In this document: positions 46,225 to 53,847 of the stretch, piece after piece
Numbering within the stretch: the first letter of the stretch is position 1
Layout: each line of letters starts with the position of its first letter
NCBI GenBank assembly: GCA_016286535.1
Contig: JAEESZ010000008.1
Coordinates: 92,475 to 156,474 of the forward strand
DNA length: 64,000 bases
Direction: 5' to 3'
Origin: Treponema sp.
GTDB taxonomy: Bacteria; Spirochaetota; Spirochaetia; Treponematales; Treponemataceae
Position numbers and translations under genes: made by a program
Notes under the pieces: model-generated
What the model was told of the DNA's origin: nothing
Database searches by the model: none
Seen by the model: only the letters and a program-made list of their open reading frames with translations

Positions 46225-47121
46225 TTATTTTTTTGATTTTGCAACTTCAGATATGGCTGTAACAATTCCTGCCATATTCTGAATATCAGAAGGAATGATG
46301 ATTTTTGTTGCCTGTCCTTCTGCAGCTTTTTCAAAAGCTTCAAGGCTGCGGAGTTTTACAACTGATTCATCAATCTGGGCTTCTTTAAGCATTTTAAGAC
46401 CGGCAGCTTTTGCTTCCTGAACTTCTCGTATAGCCTCAGCTTCACCCTTTGCTTTTTGAATTGCAGCTTCCTTCTCAGCTTCTGCTTCAAGAATTAAGGC
46501 CTGTTTTTTACCTTCTGCTTCAAGAATTGCTGACTGTTTGTGTCCTTCTGCAATCAGAATCTGTTCACGTCTTTCGCGCTCAGCTTTCATCTGTTTTTCC
46601 ATGGCCTCGCGGATAGCCTGTGGCGGTTCAATATTCTTTACTTCAACACGATTAACCTTAATTCCCCATGGATCTGTTGCCTCGTCAAGAATAGATCTCA
46701 TTTTTGTATTGATAACATCGCGGCTGGTAAGAGATTCATCAAGTTCCAGTTCACCAATAATGTTACGAAGGGTAGTTGCAGAAAGATTTTCAAGTGCATT
46801 GATTGGTTTTTCTACACCGTAGGTATAAAGTTTTGGATCTGTAATCTGAAAGTAAACTACAGTATCAATCATCATTGTAACATTATCTTTTGTAATAACC
46901 GGCTGTGGAGGAAAATCAAAAACCTTTTCCTTAAGGGACATTTTTGATGCCATCTTGTCTATAAAAGGCATTTTTACATGCAAACCAACATTCCAGGTTG
47001 AGTGGTAGCCGCCTAAACGTTCAATTACTACAGCCTGCGACTGAGAAACAATTCTAATGTTTGTAACAATTAAAATTGCCAGAATCACCAGTAAGGCGAT
47101 TAAAATCCATAACATACCCAT
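46225..47121 (-). CDS. SPFH/band-7 membrane protein (stomatin / QmcA-like)
   Basis: The 298-residue product has one N-terminal membrane helix (residues 3-22, LWILIALLVILAILIVTNIR), an SPFH domain (IVSQSQAVVIERLGGYHSTW, VVYFQITDPKLYTYGVEKPI, DPWGIKVNRVEVKNIEPPQA) and a long Glu/Ala/Lys coiled coil (about 175-260), ending in a short hydrophobic piece. It probably forms large membrane rings acting with NfeD and proteases in membrane quality control. The nfeD-like gene lies directly upstream on the same strand with 17 bases between, the usual pairing. Confidence 0.94.
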   Translation of the reverse strand: MGMLWILIALLVILAILIVTNIRIVSQSQAVVIERLGGYHSTWNVGLHVKMPFIDKMASKMSLKEKVFDFPPQPVITKDNVTMMIDTVVYFQITDPKLYTYGVEKPINALENLSATTLRNIIGELELDESLTSRDVINTKMRSILDEATDPWGIKVNRVEVKNIEPPQAIREAMEKQMKAERERREQILIAEGHKQSAILEAEGKKQALILEAEAEKEAAIQKAKGEAEAIREVQEAKAAGLKMLKEAQIDESVVKLRSLEAFEKAAEGQATKIIIPSDIQNMAGIVTAISEVAKSKK

Positions 47122-47138
47122 ATTAAATCTCCTTTTTT

Positions 47139-47618
47139 TTAATTTTCTTTATCTACAATCAAAGTGTTGCCGTTTACTTCAACAACTTTTGCTGTGGAGC
47201 CCTTTGTAATTTCTTCTTCAGACTGGGAAGTGATATTCCATATAACTCCGTTTTTTGTTTTGCCTTCTCCTTTCTGGAATTTGGAAACAGCTTTTGTTAT
47301 AAGAATTTCTTCGCCAATCAGGGAGTTTACATTAGTCGTGTTTTTTCCAATCTTTAATTTTTTTACAGCAAAGGGGCGTGTAAAAATAATTAAGATAACC
47401 GTGATAAGGACAAAAATCAGCACCTGCCACTGTAAAGGCATGTGAGTTCTTGCAATAAAAATCATTGGCAGGGCGGCAATGGCGGCCCAGATTGTCGTAA
47501 GTGCCATAGTAAAGGCTTCTACTACGCAGCAGATTATTAAAACTGCAAGCCATACCCAGGGCATAAAGTTCAAAATCATTTCTATAATATTTAAAGTCAT
47601 ATTTAAACTATAAAACAT
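47139..47618 (-). CDS. NfeD-like membrane protein
   Basis: The 159-residue product has two or three hydrophobic helices in its first 90 residues (WLAVLIICCVVEAFTMALTT; WQVLIFVLITVILIIFTRPF) and a C-terminal OB-fold-like soluble part (NSLIGEEILITKAVSKFQKG to AKVVEVNGNTLIVDKEN) typical of the short NfeD type. It is the partner of the adjacent SPFH protein. Two in-frame ATGs are near the start (47618 and 47600); the longer is used without strong ribosome-binding support for either. Confidence 0.88.
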   Translation of the reverse strand: MFYSLNMTLNIIEMILNFMPWVWLAVLIICCVVEAFTMALTTIWAAIAALPMIFIARTHMPLQWQVLIFVLITVILIIFTRPFAVKKLKIGKNTTNVNSLIGEEILITKAVSKFQKGEGKTKNGVIWNITSQSEEEITKGSTAKVVEVNGNTLIVDKEN

Positions 47619-47681
47619 AATGATGAATTTGTGAATAAAATCTTTTTTATGAAAATCTGCCGATAAGCCGATAAATTTAAT

Positions 47682-47906
47682 ATGTCTTTTAAAGAATTAT
47701 TTTCGTTAATTTTACATGTTATCAGCAGCTGGAAGGTTATAGTTACTTTTGTTGCAATGATTATGATTATAAGTTTTGCCAAATACGTAACAGTCTATAC
47801 AAAAAAGCCGGGAAAAGATAAAAAGGCTAAAAAAGCTGCTGTAGTAAAAGCTCCTGCGCCGGAAGGGGAAGCTAAGAGCGAAGAAGGGACTTCTTCTGAG
47901 GCTTAA
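47682..47906 (+). CDS. Small single-span membrane protein with Lys/Ala/Glu tail
   Basis: The 74-residue product has one membrane helix (about residues 18-38, VIVTFVAMIMIISFAKYV) followed by a cytoplasmic-type tail of Lys, Ala, Pro and Glu (KKPGKDKKAKKAAVVK, then GEAKSEEGTSSEA). I do not recognise the family. Its last 35 bases overlap the 3' end of the convergent recQ-like gene, which supports real coding on the plus strand only weakly; the clean hydrophobic-then-charged layout supports it more. There is no Shine-Dalgarno. Confidence 0.6.
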   Translation: MSFKELFSLILHVISSWKVIVTFVAMIMIISFAKYVTVYTKKPGKDKKAKKAAVVKAPAPEGEAKSEEGTSSEA

Positions 47907-49395
47907 AAACACGAAGCCTGCCTTTCCATAAAAAGCGGTCGCATCGGATTTCTTTGTTTTCTATAAGCTGCGACAAAACCTCGGTTATATCCTGGTGAGT
48001 CCATATATTTTTTTTAAAAATTTTCCTGCCGTCTTTATTAAAGACCTCAAATATTTTTGCCTCGATTTCTTCTCTTTTATAAAAATTTTTTGCCTGTTTT
48101 ATATACTTTAAAGTCTTTTCGTAATCGCAGCGGGGATACTCAATTTTAAGACAATTATCACAGCCCATGCAAAAAGCCTCTTCTGCACCAAGAGCATCGA
48201 GTAAAACCTGCCTTCTGCAGGCGGAAGTTTCTGCAAATATCTTCATGTAACTTTCTCTGGACCCCTGCGGGTAGGACGAAAACTTTAAGGAGTCACTTAA
48301 ACTCCATATTAAAAAAGCCTTTGCAATACTTCCGTCCCGGCCACCCCTGCCGGCTTCCTGCAGATAAGCTTCTGCCGTTGAAGAAGCCTCCAGGTGAACA
48401 ACGGTATGTATATCCTTTTTATCAACGCCCATACCATAAGCACATGTTGCACAAAGAATTCCGTCCCGGGACTTGAAGAACCATTGTTCGGTTTCTTCTT
48501 TTTCTTCCTTTTCAAGTCCTGCGTGATAAAAGCGGGAAATGTCATATCCAAAAGCCATATTAAGCTCCCGGCTCATATCTTCGCTTTTGTTTCTGCTTCC
48601 GCAAAAAATAATCATGGGTCTGTCTTCTGTTTTGGCCAGATAAAGGGCTTCTTTCTTTTTGGCGGCGGCTTTTTTTACAAAGTAATGAATGTTTGGTCTG
48701 TCGCTTTCGCTTCTGACTATATGGGCCTGCCCCTTAAATAAAATTTCTGCCACTCTGGAAAGAACCAGTGGAGAAGCTGTTGCGGTAAAGGCTGTAATTA
48801 AAGGGGGATTTATACTTTCTATAACCCTGCCTAAATTCAGGTAGGAGGGTCTGAAGGAATCTCCCCACTCAGAAACACAGTGCGCTTCATCTATGGCAAT
48901 GTGCTTAATATTCATTCTACTAAGTTTTTCTATCAGTTCTTTTTTTTCAAGAACTTCCGGATTAGCCAGAATTATTTTTGCTCCTTCCCTTATCTTTTTG
49001 AAGTTTTCTTCCTCTTCTTCCTTGCTTTGCCCACCTCTGAAAACTACAGATTTTAAGGCTCCCTCTTCCATTCTTCGCTGCTGGTCTGTCATTAAGGCTA
49101 AAAGAGGGTAAATTACCATTGTGGGACCGTCCAGCAGCAGGGCCGGAAGCTGAAAGCAGAGTGATTTTCCCGCTCCGGTTGGTAAAAGTACAATCTGCCT
49201 TCCAAGAAGGAAGCTGTCATTTTCGCTGTCACTTTTTAAGCCTGCCTTTTTAAAATCATAGGCTTCCAGAATGTTTGAAACAACCATTCTCTGCCAGGGA
49301 TACATGTATTTGATTCCAAAGTTTTCAAGGGCAGCCTTTGCTACCGGATCATTTTCGTAAGCAGACTCATCACAGTCAATTTTTAATATTTCCAT
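47872..49395 (-). CDS. recQ: RecQ-family DNA helicase, short form
   Basis: The 507-residue product has the helicase motifs in order: QIVLLPTGAGKSLCFQLPAL (Walker A), MVIYPLLALMTDQQRRM, HIAIDEAHCVSEWGDSFRPS (DEAH and RecQ aromatic loop), ITAFTATASPLVLSRV, and the second-domain YLQEAGRGGRDG. A zinc-binding segment follows (CRRQVLLDALGAEEAFCMGC then DNC). There is no HRDC domain, so the protein ends about 100 residues short of E. coli RecQ. It unwinds branched DNA in repair. ATG 49395 is used, not 49443, because the RecQ homology begins close behind and the extension is Asn/Phe-rich; no Shine-Dalgarno exists for either. Confidence 0.9.
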   Translation of the reverse strand: MEILKIDCDESAYENDPVAKAALENFGIKYMYPWQRMVVSNILEAYDFKKAGLKSDSENDSFLLGRQIVLLPTGAGKSLCFQLPALLLDGPTMVIYPLLALMTDQQRRMEEGALKSVVFRGGQSKEEEEENFKKIREGAKIILANPEVLEKKELIEKLSRMNIKHIAIDEAHCVSEWGDSFRPSYLNLGRVIESINPPLITAFTATASPLVLSRVAEILFKGQAHIVRSESDRPNIHYFVKKAAAKKKEALYLAKTEDRPMIIFCGSRNKSEDMSRELNMAFGYDISRFYHAGLEKEEKEETEQWFFKSRDGILCATCAYGMGVDKKDIHTVVHLEASSTAEAYLQEAGRGGRDGSIAKAFLIWSLSDSLKFSSYPQGSRESYMKIFAETSACRRQVLLDALGAEEAFCMGCDNCLKIEYPRCDYEKTLKYIKQAKNFYKREEIEAKIFEVFNKDGRKIFKKNIWTHQDITEVLSQLIENKEIRCDRFLWKGRLRVFKPQKKSLLRS

Positions 49396-49453
49396 ATATA
49401 TATTATTATTAAAAAAAATCGTTTTCGGAGTTTTTTGCGGCAAAATTTTATGA

Positions 49454-49459
49454 TATAAT
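49454..49459 (+). promoter_or_regulatory. -10 box eight bases before the deoD start codon
   Basis: TATAAT (49454-49459) is followed by eight bases and the ATG at 49468, leaving a leader of zero to two bases. No Shine-Dalgarno and no strong -35 box are seen. Confidence 0.45.
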
Positions 49460-49467
49460 TCTTAATT

Positions 49468-50169
49468 ATGAGTACACATATAAACGCACCAGAAGGTGCA
49501 ATTGCAGATAAGGTTTTATTACCAGGAGATCCATTAAGGGCAAAATTTATTGCCGAAACTTTCCTCGAAGATGCAAAGTGTTACAATGAAGTTCGGGGAA
49601 TGCTTGGTTTTACAGGAACCTACAAGGGGCAGAAAGTTTCTGTTCAGGGAACAGGAATGGGACAGCCATCACTTTCTATTTATGTGCAGGAATTGTTTCA
49701 GTTTTATAATGTACAAAAGGCTATAAGAATTGGTACGGCCGGTTCTGTAAGCGAAAAAGTTCCCTGCCGCAGCGTAATTCTTGCAAATGCTGCCTGTACA
49801 GATTCAGCATTACAGACTCAGCGCTTTGGCCTTAATCATTATGCTCCCGTTCCTGATTTTGAGCTTTTGTATACAGCCTATAATAAGGCAAAAGAACTTA
49901 AACTTCAGACAGTTGTAGGGCCATGCTTTTCCGGCGACCGCTTTTATGACGAAAACGAGACCTGGAAGTTCTGGAAAAAATACGGAATTATTGGTATTGA
50001 AATGGAGGCCGCTGAATTATATACTTTAGCAGCAGAGTTTAAGCGACAGGCTCTTGCAATTTTAACTGTGAGTAACAATTTTGTTACCCAGGAAGAGACT
50101 ACAGCCGAAGAGCGTCAGAAAACATTTAAAGATATGATGCAGCTGGCTTTAGAAACAATTATTGAATAG
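49468..50169 (+). CDS. deoD: Purine nucleoside phosphorylase, DeoD type
   Basis: The 233-residue product follows the hexameric DeoD pattern closely: STHINAPEGAIADKVLLPGD, PLRAKFIAETFLEDAKCYNE, VRGMLGFTGTYKGQKVSVQG, MGQPSLSIYVQELFQF, and the specificity/catalytic stretch IIGIEMEAAELYTLAAEF. It splits purine (deoxy)ribonucleosides with phosphate in salvage. The catalytic Asp expected in TVSDH is Asn203 in TVSNNFVTQEETT here; in DeoD this residue helps protonate the base, so specificity or rate may differ. A TATAAT box lies eight bases before the ATG with no Shine-Dalgarno. It may be expressed with the sugar genes that follow after 8 bases. Confidence 0.92.
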   Translation: MSTHINAPEGAIADKVLLPGDPLRAKFIAETFLEDAKCYNEVRGMLGFTGTYKGQKVSVQGTGMGQPSLSIYVQELFQFYNVQKAIRIGTAGSVSEKVPCRSVILANAACTDSALQTQRFGLNHYAPVPDFELLYTAYNKAKELKLQTVVGPCFSGDRFYDENETWKFWKKYGIIGIEMEAAELYTLAAEFKRQALAILTVSNNFVTQEETTAEERQKTFKDMMQLALETIIE

Positions 50170-50177
50170 AGGTAGAT

Positions 50178-51092
50178 ATGAAACCAACTTTATTAGTTTT
50201 GGCAGCAGGTATGGGCAGCCGTTATGGTGGAGTTAAACAGATAGACGGAGTAGGACTTCATGATGAATGTCTTTTAGATTTTGCTACTTACGATGCTATG
50301 AACAGTGGCTTTGGTAAGGTAGTTTTTATTATCAGAAAAGATATTGAAGAGGCCTTCAGAGAAAGACTTTTTGACCGTATTGCTAAGAATTTTGATGCTG
50401 AATATGTTTTTCAGCAGCATGAATCTCTTTTAACACCGGAACAGCTGAAAGATTCTGAAGGAAGAGAAAAGCCATGGGGAACAACTCATGCAGTTTTGTG
50501 TGCTGAAAAAGCCATCAATACACCTTTTGCCGTAATCAATTCTGATGATTATTATGGAAGACAGGCTTTTGAAGTTTTAGGAAAATATCTTTCATCAATT
50601 CAGAATGACAGCCGTGAGCATGCCATGGTTGGTTATGTTCTTGGTAATACAATGAGCCGTTCTGGTTCTGTAAGCCGTGGTGTTTGTTCTGTAAAAGATG
50701 ATATGCTGGAATCAATTGAAGAAAATCTTAAAATTTATTACGGCGAAAATGATCAGGTAATTTCTGAAATGCCTGATGGCAGTAAAAAACTTCTTACAGG
50801 AAAAGAGTGGGTTAGTATGAATCTTTTCGGTTTCTCACCAAAAGCTTTTGAAGAATTCCACGTTTACTGGGATAACTTCATGAAAGAAAATTCAAAGGCT
50901 CCTAAGGCAGAAGCTCTTCTTCCTGTTGCAACAAGTGATATCATCAGACATAAGGAAGGGGTTGTAAAATTCTTTACATCTCCGGAAAACTGGTTTGGAA
51001 TGACATATCCTGAAGACAGACAGTTAGTAAAAGATGAAATTGCTAAGAAAATATCTGAGGGTTATTATCCTGAACGTCTGTGGAGACTGTAA
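50178..51092 (+). CDS. Sugar-phosphate nucleotidyltransferase-like protein
   Basis: The 304-residue product begins LLVLAAGMGSRYGGVKQIDG, the nucleotide-binding loop of the NTP_transferase fold, and has NTPFAVINSDDYYGRQAFEV with the metal-binding Asp pair and GTTHAVLCAEKAI. There is no left-handed hexapeptide repeat at the C-terminus. The sugar and nucleotide are not evident; the manA gene begins at the next base, so mannose or hexose activation is plausible. Proteins of this type are also described as nucleotidyltransferases of unknown substrate in Bacteroidetes and spirochaetes. Confidence 0.85.
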   Translation: MKPTLLVLAAGMGSRYGGVKQIDGVGLHDECLLDFATYDAMNSGFGKVVFIIRKDIEEAFRERLFDRIAKNFDAEYVFQQHESLLTPEQLKDSEGREKPWGTTHAVLCAEKAINTPFAVINSDDYYGRQAFEVLGKYLSSIQNDSREHAMVGYVLGNTMSRSGSVSRGVCSVKDDMLESIEENLKIYYGENDQVISEMPDGSKKLLTGKEWVSMNLFGFSPKAFEEFHVYWDNFMKENSKAPKAEALLPVATSDIIRHKEGVVKFFTSPENWFGMTYPEDRQLVKDEIAKKISEGYYPERLWRL

Positions 51093-51914
51093 ATGGTAAA
51101 ATTAGATCCTATTAAATCTGAAAAAATCTGGGGCTATGAATTGTGGATAGCTTCTACCCATAAAAACGGCTGCCAGAAAGAATTCTTAGATGCTGTAAAA
51201 GGTGATTATCCTTTACTTGTAAAAGTTATACAGGCAAATGATACCCTTTCTATTCAGGTTCATCCGGATGATGACTGGGCAGTAAAACTTGAAGGTCCGG
51301 GAAACCGTGGAAAAACTGAATGCTGGTATGTTCTTGATGCCGCAGATGATGCAAAACTGGTTTACGGAATAAAAGAAGGTTATTCAAACGAAGTACTTGC
51401 AAAGGCAATTACAGAAAATAAGCTTGAAGATTATCTTGAGTTTGTAAATGTTAAAAAAGGAGATTTTGTTTTTATTCCTGCTGGTACAGTTCATGCTATT
51501 GGAGCCGGTTTACGTTTACTGGAAGTTCAGCAGTCCTGTGATTTAACCTACCGCCTTTATGACTGGGGTCGCGGCCGCGAAGTTCATATTGAAAAAGGTC
51601 TTGCTGTAATTAAACGCGAAGAGATGATTCCTGTAGCACCTTTTCCAAAGCATTTTGAATGTCAGTATTTTGATTTAGATGAAATTACTGTAAAAGGCGG
51701 CTGGAGCATGCTTTGTCCTAAAGGACAGGGAAATGAATACCAGGCAAAAGACTGGCAGCTTATTTATATCATCAGCGAAAATAAAGCAGTTATAAGAACT
51801 TCTGAAGAAGCTGTTGGAAAGGCTGTAAAGGCTGAAGAAATTTATGCTGTAGCTCCCGGTGAAAAAATTACTATTGAAGGTAATGCTCAGATTATGAGGA
51901 TAATTGCAAAGTAG
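51093..51914 (+). CDS. manA: Mannose-6-phosphate isomerase, class I (short form)
   Basis: The 273-residue product keeps the zinc-site motifs of class I enzymes: ISVQVHPDD-like SIQVHPDDDWAVKLEGPG, KTECWYVLDAAD, FIPAGTVHAIGAGLRLLEVQ and QSCDLTYRLYDWGRG. It interconverts mannose-6-phosphate and fructose-6-phosphate. It starts directly after the nucleotidyltransferase stop, so the two are translated together. The protein is shorter than the 390-residue E. coli form because the helical insert is absent, typical of Firmicutes-like enzymes. Confidence 0.94.
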   Translation: MVKLDPIKSEKIWGYELWIASTHKNGCQKEFLDAVKGDYPLLVKVIQANDTLSIQVHPDDDWAVKLEGPGNRGKTECWYVLDAADDAKLVYGIKEGYSNEVLAKAITENKLEDYLEFVNVKKGDFVFIPAGTVHAIGAGLRLLEVQQSCDLTYRLYDWGRGREVHIEKGLAVIKREEMIPVAPFPKHFECQYFDLDEITVKGGWSMLCPKGQGNEYQAKDWQLIYIISENKAVIRTSEEAVGKAVKAEEIYAVAPGEKITIEGNAQIMRIIAK

Positions 51915-51922
51915 AGAAGGTT

Positions 51923-52549
51923 ATGCTTTTATTTTTATTTTTTTTGTTTCCGGTATCTTTAACTGCCTACTGTATTTATAAAAAGCAGGCAGAACTGTTT
52001 ATAACAATTTTAATAGGTTTTCTGGCTGCAACCCTTGTTTGTGCAATTAATTTTTTCTTTAATTTTACACACAGGGTTGTACCATATTCTTTTGGCCTTA
52101 ATTTTCTTTATTACATGGAAAAAGTAGGATTGATTCCCGTTCTTGTAATGTATGGAATTTTCTTTCTGGTCACAAAGGATGATGTAGAGAGGAAGGTGGA
52201 TTATTTTATTCCCCTGATGCTGGCCTATTATTCTGTTTTACTTCCATATAATGTTGTTACTTTGTGTGAATCTACACATTATTCAGGATTTTTAATCTTT
52301 ATAAAACCTCTGATTTATCTTTCAATGTTATATTCAGCAGGATTACTCTTAAGGCATTTATATGCTTTTGCAAAAGAAAAGAAAGTATCTTTTGTAACGG
52401 TAATAATCTGTCTTCTTTTATTACTTTTATTGTTTCCTTCTGTATTGGAAACTATGTATGTGATGAATTATTCATCACTGCTGCTTTATTTTTTAAGCTT
52501 CCTCTACTGTCTGCTACCTGGACTTATTCTTTTTGTTTTTAAGCAGTAA
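51923..52549 (+). CDS. Polytopic membrane protein, function unknown
   Basis: The 208-residue product is almost entirely hydrophobic, with about six membrane segments (LLFLFFLFPVSLTAYCIYKK; LFITILIGFLAATLVCAINF; LIPVLVMYGIFFLV; an aromatic-rich central part; VTVIICLLLLLLLFPSVLET; LLYFLSFLYCLLPGLILFVF). No conserved motif is recognised. It follows manA by 8 bases and ends the unit at a strong terminator, so it may share expression with the mannose genes. It may be a treponemal family. Confidence 0.65.
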   Translation: MLLFLFFLFPVSLTAYCIYKKQAELFITILIGFLAATLVCAINFFFNFTHRVVPYSFGLNFLYYMEKVGLIPVLVMYGIFFLVTKDDVERKVDYFIPLMLAYYSVLLPYNVVTLCESTHYSGFLIFIKPLIYLSMLYSAGLLLRHLYAFAKEKKVSFVTVIICLLLLLLLFPSVLETMYVMNYSSLLLYFLSFLYCLLPGLILFVFKQ

Positions 52550-52565
52550 AAATCTTAAAAATTTA

Positions 52566-52610
52566 AAAAAAAACTGCCACTTTAGATTTCCTAAAATGGC
52601 AGTTTTTTTT
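52566..52610. terminator. Bidirectional intrinsic terminator
   Basis: A-run, ACTGCCA-C-TTTAG, loop ATTTC, CTAAA-A-TGGCAGT, T-run. One internal mismatch. It can stop transcription of the 51.9 kb gene on the plus strand and of fba on the minus strand. Confidence 0.9.
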
Positions 52611-52624
52611 GTCAAATGACTATT

Positions 52625-52725
52625 GTTTACTCTTACTAGTCTAAAGCATGTGTCGCACGCTGGCGCGTGCTTCACGAGTTTTGCTTAGGCAAAACTCGCG
52701 TTTACTCTTACTAGTCCAATGCGTG
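52625..52725 (-). repeat. Palindromic mini-element flanked by a duplicated fba 3' end (copy 2)
   Basis: The last codons and trailer of fba (plus coordinates 52700-52725) recur at 52625-52650 with 23 of 26 bases identical; in fba orientation both copies would encode His-Ala-Leu-Asp-stop and the three differences are synonymous (CAC/CAT, GCA/GCT, TTG/TTA). Between them are CGAGTTTTGC-CTAA-GCAAAACTCG (minus strand, 52675-52698) and the stem GCACGC / GCGTGC (52655-52670). The layout matches the element behind the ACT gene. Confidence 0.7.
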
Positions 52726-53718
52726 ACCAGCAGATCCAAAGACATTTCTGTTCTTTTCTGCATACATCTTTACGAGTTCTGCACGAGCATCTGTAAGATA
52801 CTGACGTGGGTCGAAATCTTCTGGATGTTCAACAAGGTGTTTGCGGATAGCAGCTGTCATAGCAAGGCGTCCGTCTGAGTCTACGTTGATTTTGCAAACT
52901 GCAGATTTAGCAGCCTTGCGGAGCTGTTCTTCTGGAATACCTACAGAGTTAGGAATCTTTCCGCCGTATTTTTCGATTTCTGCAACGTAAATCTGTGGAA
53001 CTGATGAAGATCCGTGGAGTACGATTGGGAAACCTGGGAGCTGCTTTTCGATTGCTTCGAGAACGTCGAATGCCAGTGGAGGTGGAACCAAAGTACCATC
53101 TTCGCGGCGTGTACACTGCTCTGGAGTAAACTTACAGCGTCCATGTGAAGTTCCGATAGAAATTGCAAGTGAGTCACAACCAGTCTTTGATGTGAAGTCG
53201 ATTACTTCTTCTGGTTTTGTGTACTTAGATTCTTCAGCAGCAACATCCTCTTCTACACCACCGAGAACTCCGAGCTCTGCTTCTACAGTTACGTCGAACT
53301 GGTGAGCATACTCTACAACCTTCTTTGTGAGGGCTACGTTCTCGTCGTAAGGAAGTGAAGAACCGTCGATCATTACAGATGAGAATCCGTTGTCGATACA
53401 GTCTTTAGCTACTTCGAAGTTTGGACCGTGGTCAAGGTGAAGAGCGATAGGAATATCACATCCGAGTTCGTGAGCATACTCTACAGCACCACGAGCCATG
53501 TTGCGGAGGATATTTGCGTTTGCGTAAGCGCGTGCTCCCTTTGAAACCTGGAGAACAACAGGAGATTTTGTCTCAACACAAGCCATGATGATAGCCTGCA
53601 TCTGTTCCATATTATTGAAGTTATATGCTGGAATAGCATATCCGCCTTTCATAGCCTTTGCAAACATATCGCGTGTGTTTACGAGGCCGAGATCTTTGTA
53701 ACTAATAATGTTAGCCAT
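52711..53718 (-). CDS. fba: Fructose-1,6-bisphosphate aldolase, class II
   Basis: The 335-residue product has class II zinc aldolase features: PIALHLDHGPNFEVAKDCID (first zinc His and catalytic Asp), VEAELGVLGGVEEDVAAEES, SLAISIGTSHGRCKF (zinc His and the GTSHG loop), and FPIVLHGSSSVP (last zinc His and phosphate loop). It splits fructose-1,6-bisphosphate in glycolysis. The start is ATG 53718 (MANIISYKDLG) because AAGGA lies eight bases upstream; ATG 53727 is unsupported. The flaA genes are close by, as in other treponemes. Its 3' end is duplicated across the adjacent mini-element. Confidence 0.97.
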   Translation of the reverse strand: MANIISYKDLGLVNTRDMFAKAMKGGYAIPAYNFNNMEQMQAIIMACVETKSPVVLQVSKGARAYANANILRNMARGAVEYAHELGCDIPIALHLDHGPNFEVAKDCIDNGFSSVMIDGSSLPYDENVALTKKVVEYAHQFDVTVEAELGVLGGVEEDVAAEESKYTKPEEVIDFTSKTGCDSLAISIGTSHGRCKFTPEQCTRREDGTLVPPPLAFDVLEAIEKQLPGFPIVLHGSSSVPQIYVAEIEKYGGKIPNSVGIPEEQLRKAAKSAVCKINVDSDGRLAMTAAIRKHLVEHPEDFDPRQYLTDARAELVKMYAEKNRNVFGSAGHALD

Positions 53719-53802
53719 AATTAACATCCTTTTTCAGACAAACAATGCCTGAGATTTCTTTGATGTAAATAATAGTTTAAAATTATTATTTATTCAATAA
53801 CA

Positions 53803-53820
53803 ACCGGTTTTCAAGGTTTT
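53803..53820. repeat. Left copy of an 18-bp direct repeat flanking the Gly-rich lipoprotein gene
   Basis: CCGGTTTTCAAGGTTTTT begins at 53804; an almost identical copy, CCGGTTTTCAAGGCTTTT, lies at about 56184-56201 on the other side of the gene, with one mismatch. This could be a duplication left by gene insertion, or two uses of a short regulatory sequence. Confidence 0.4.
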
Positions 53821-53847
53821 TAATCAGCAACTCCGGCTACACCGGAA

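Noticed and set aside
52648..52878. Short plus-strand open frame across the fba 3' end
   Set aside because: It runs antisense through fba and the palindromic element, has no ribosome-binding site and no protein-like pattern.
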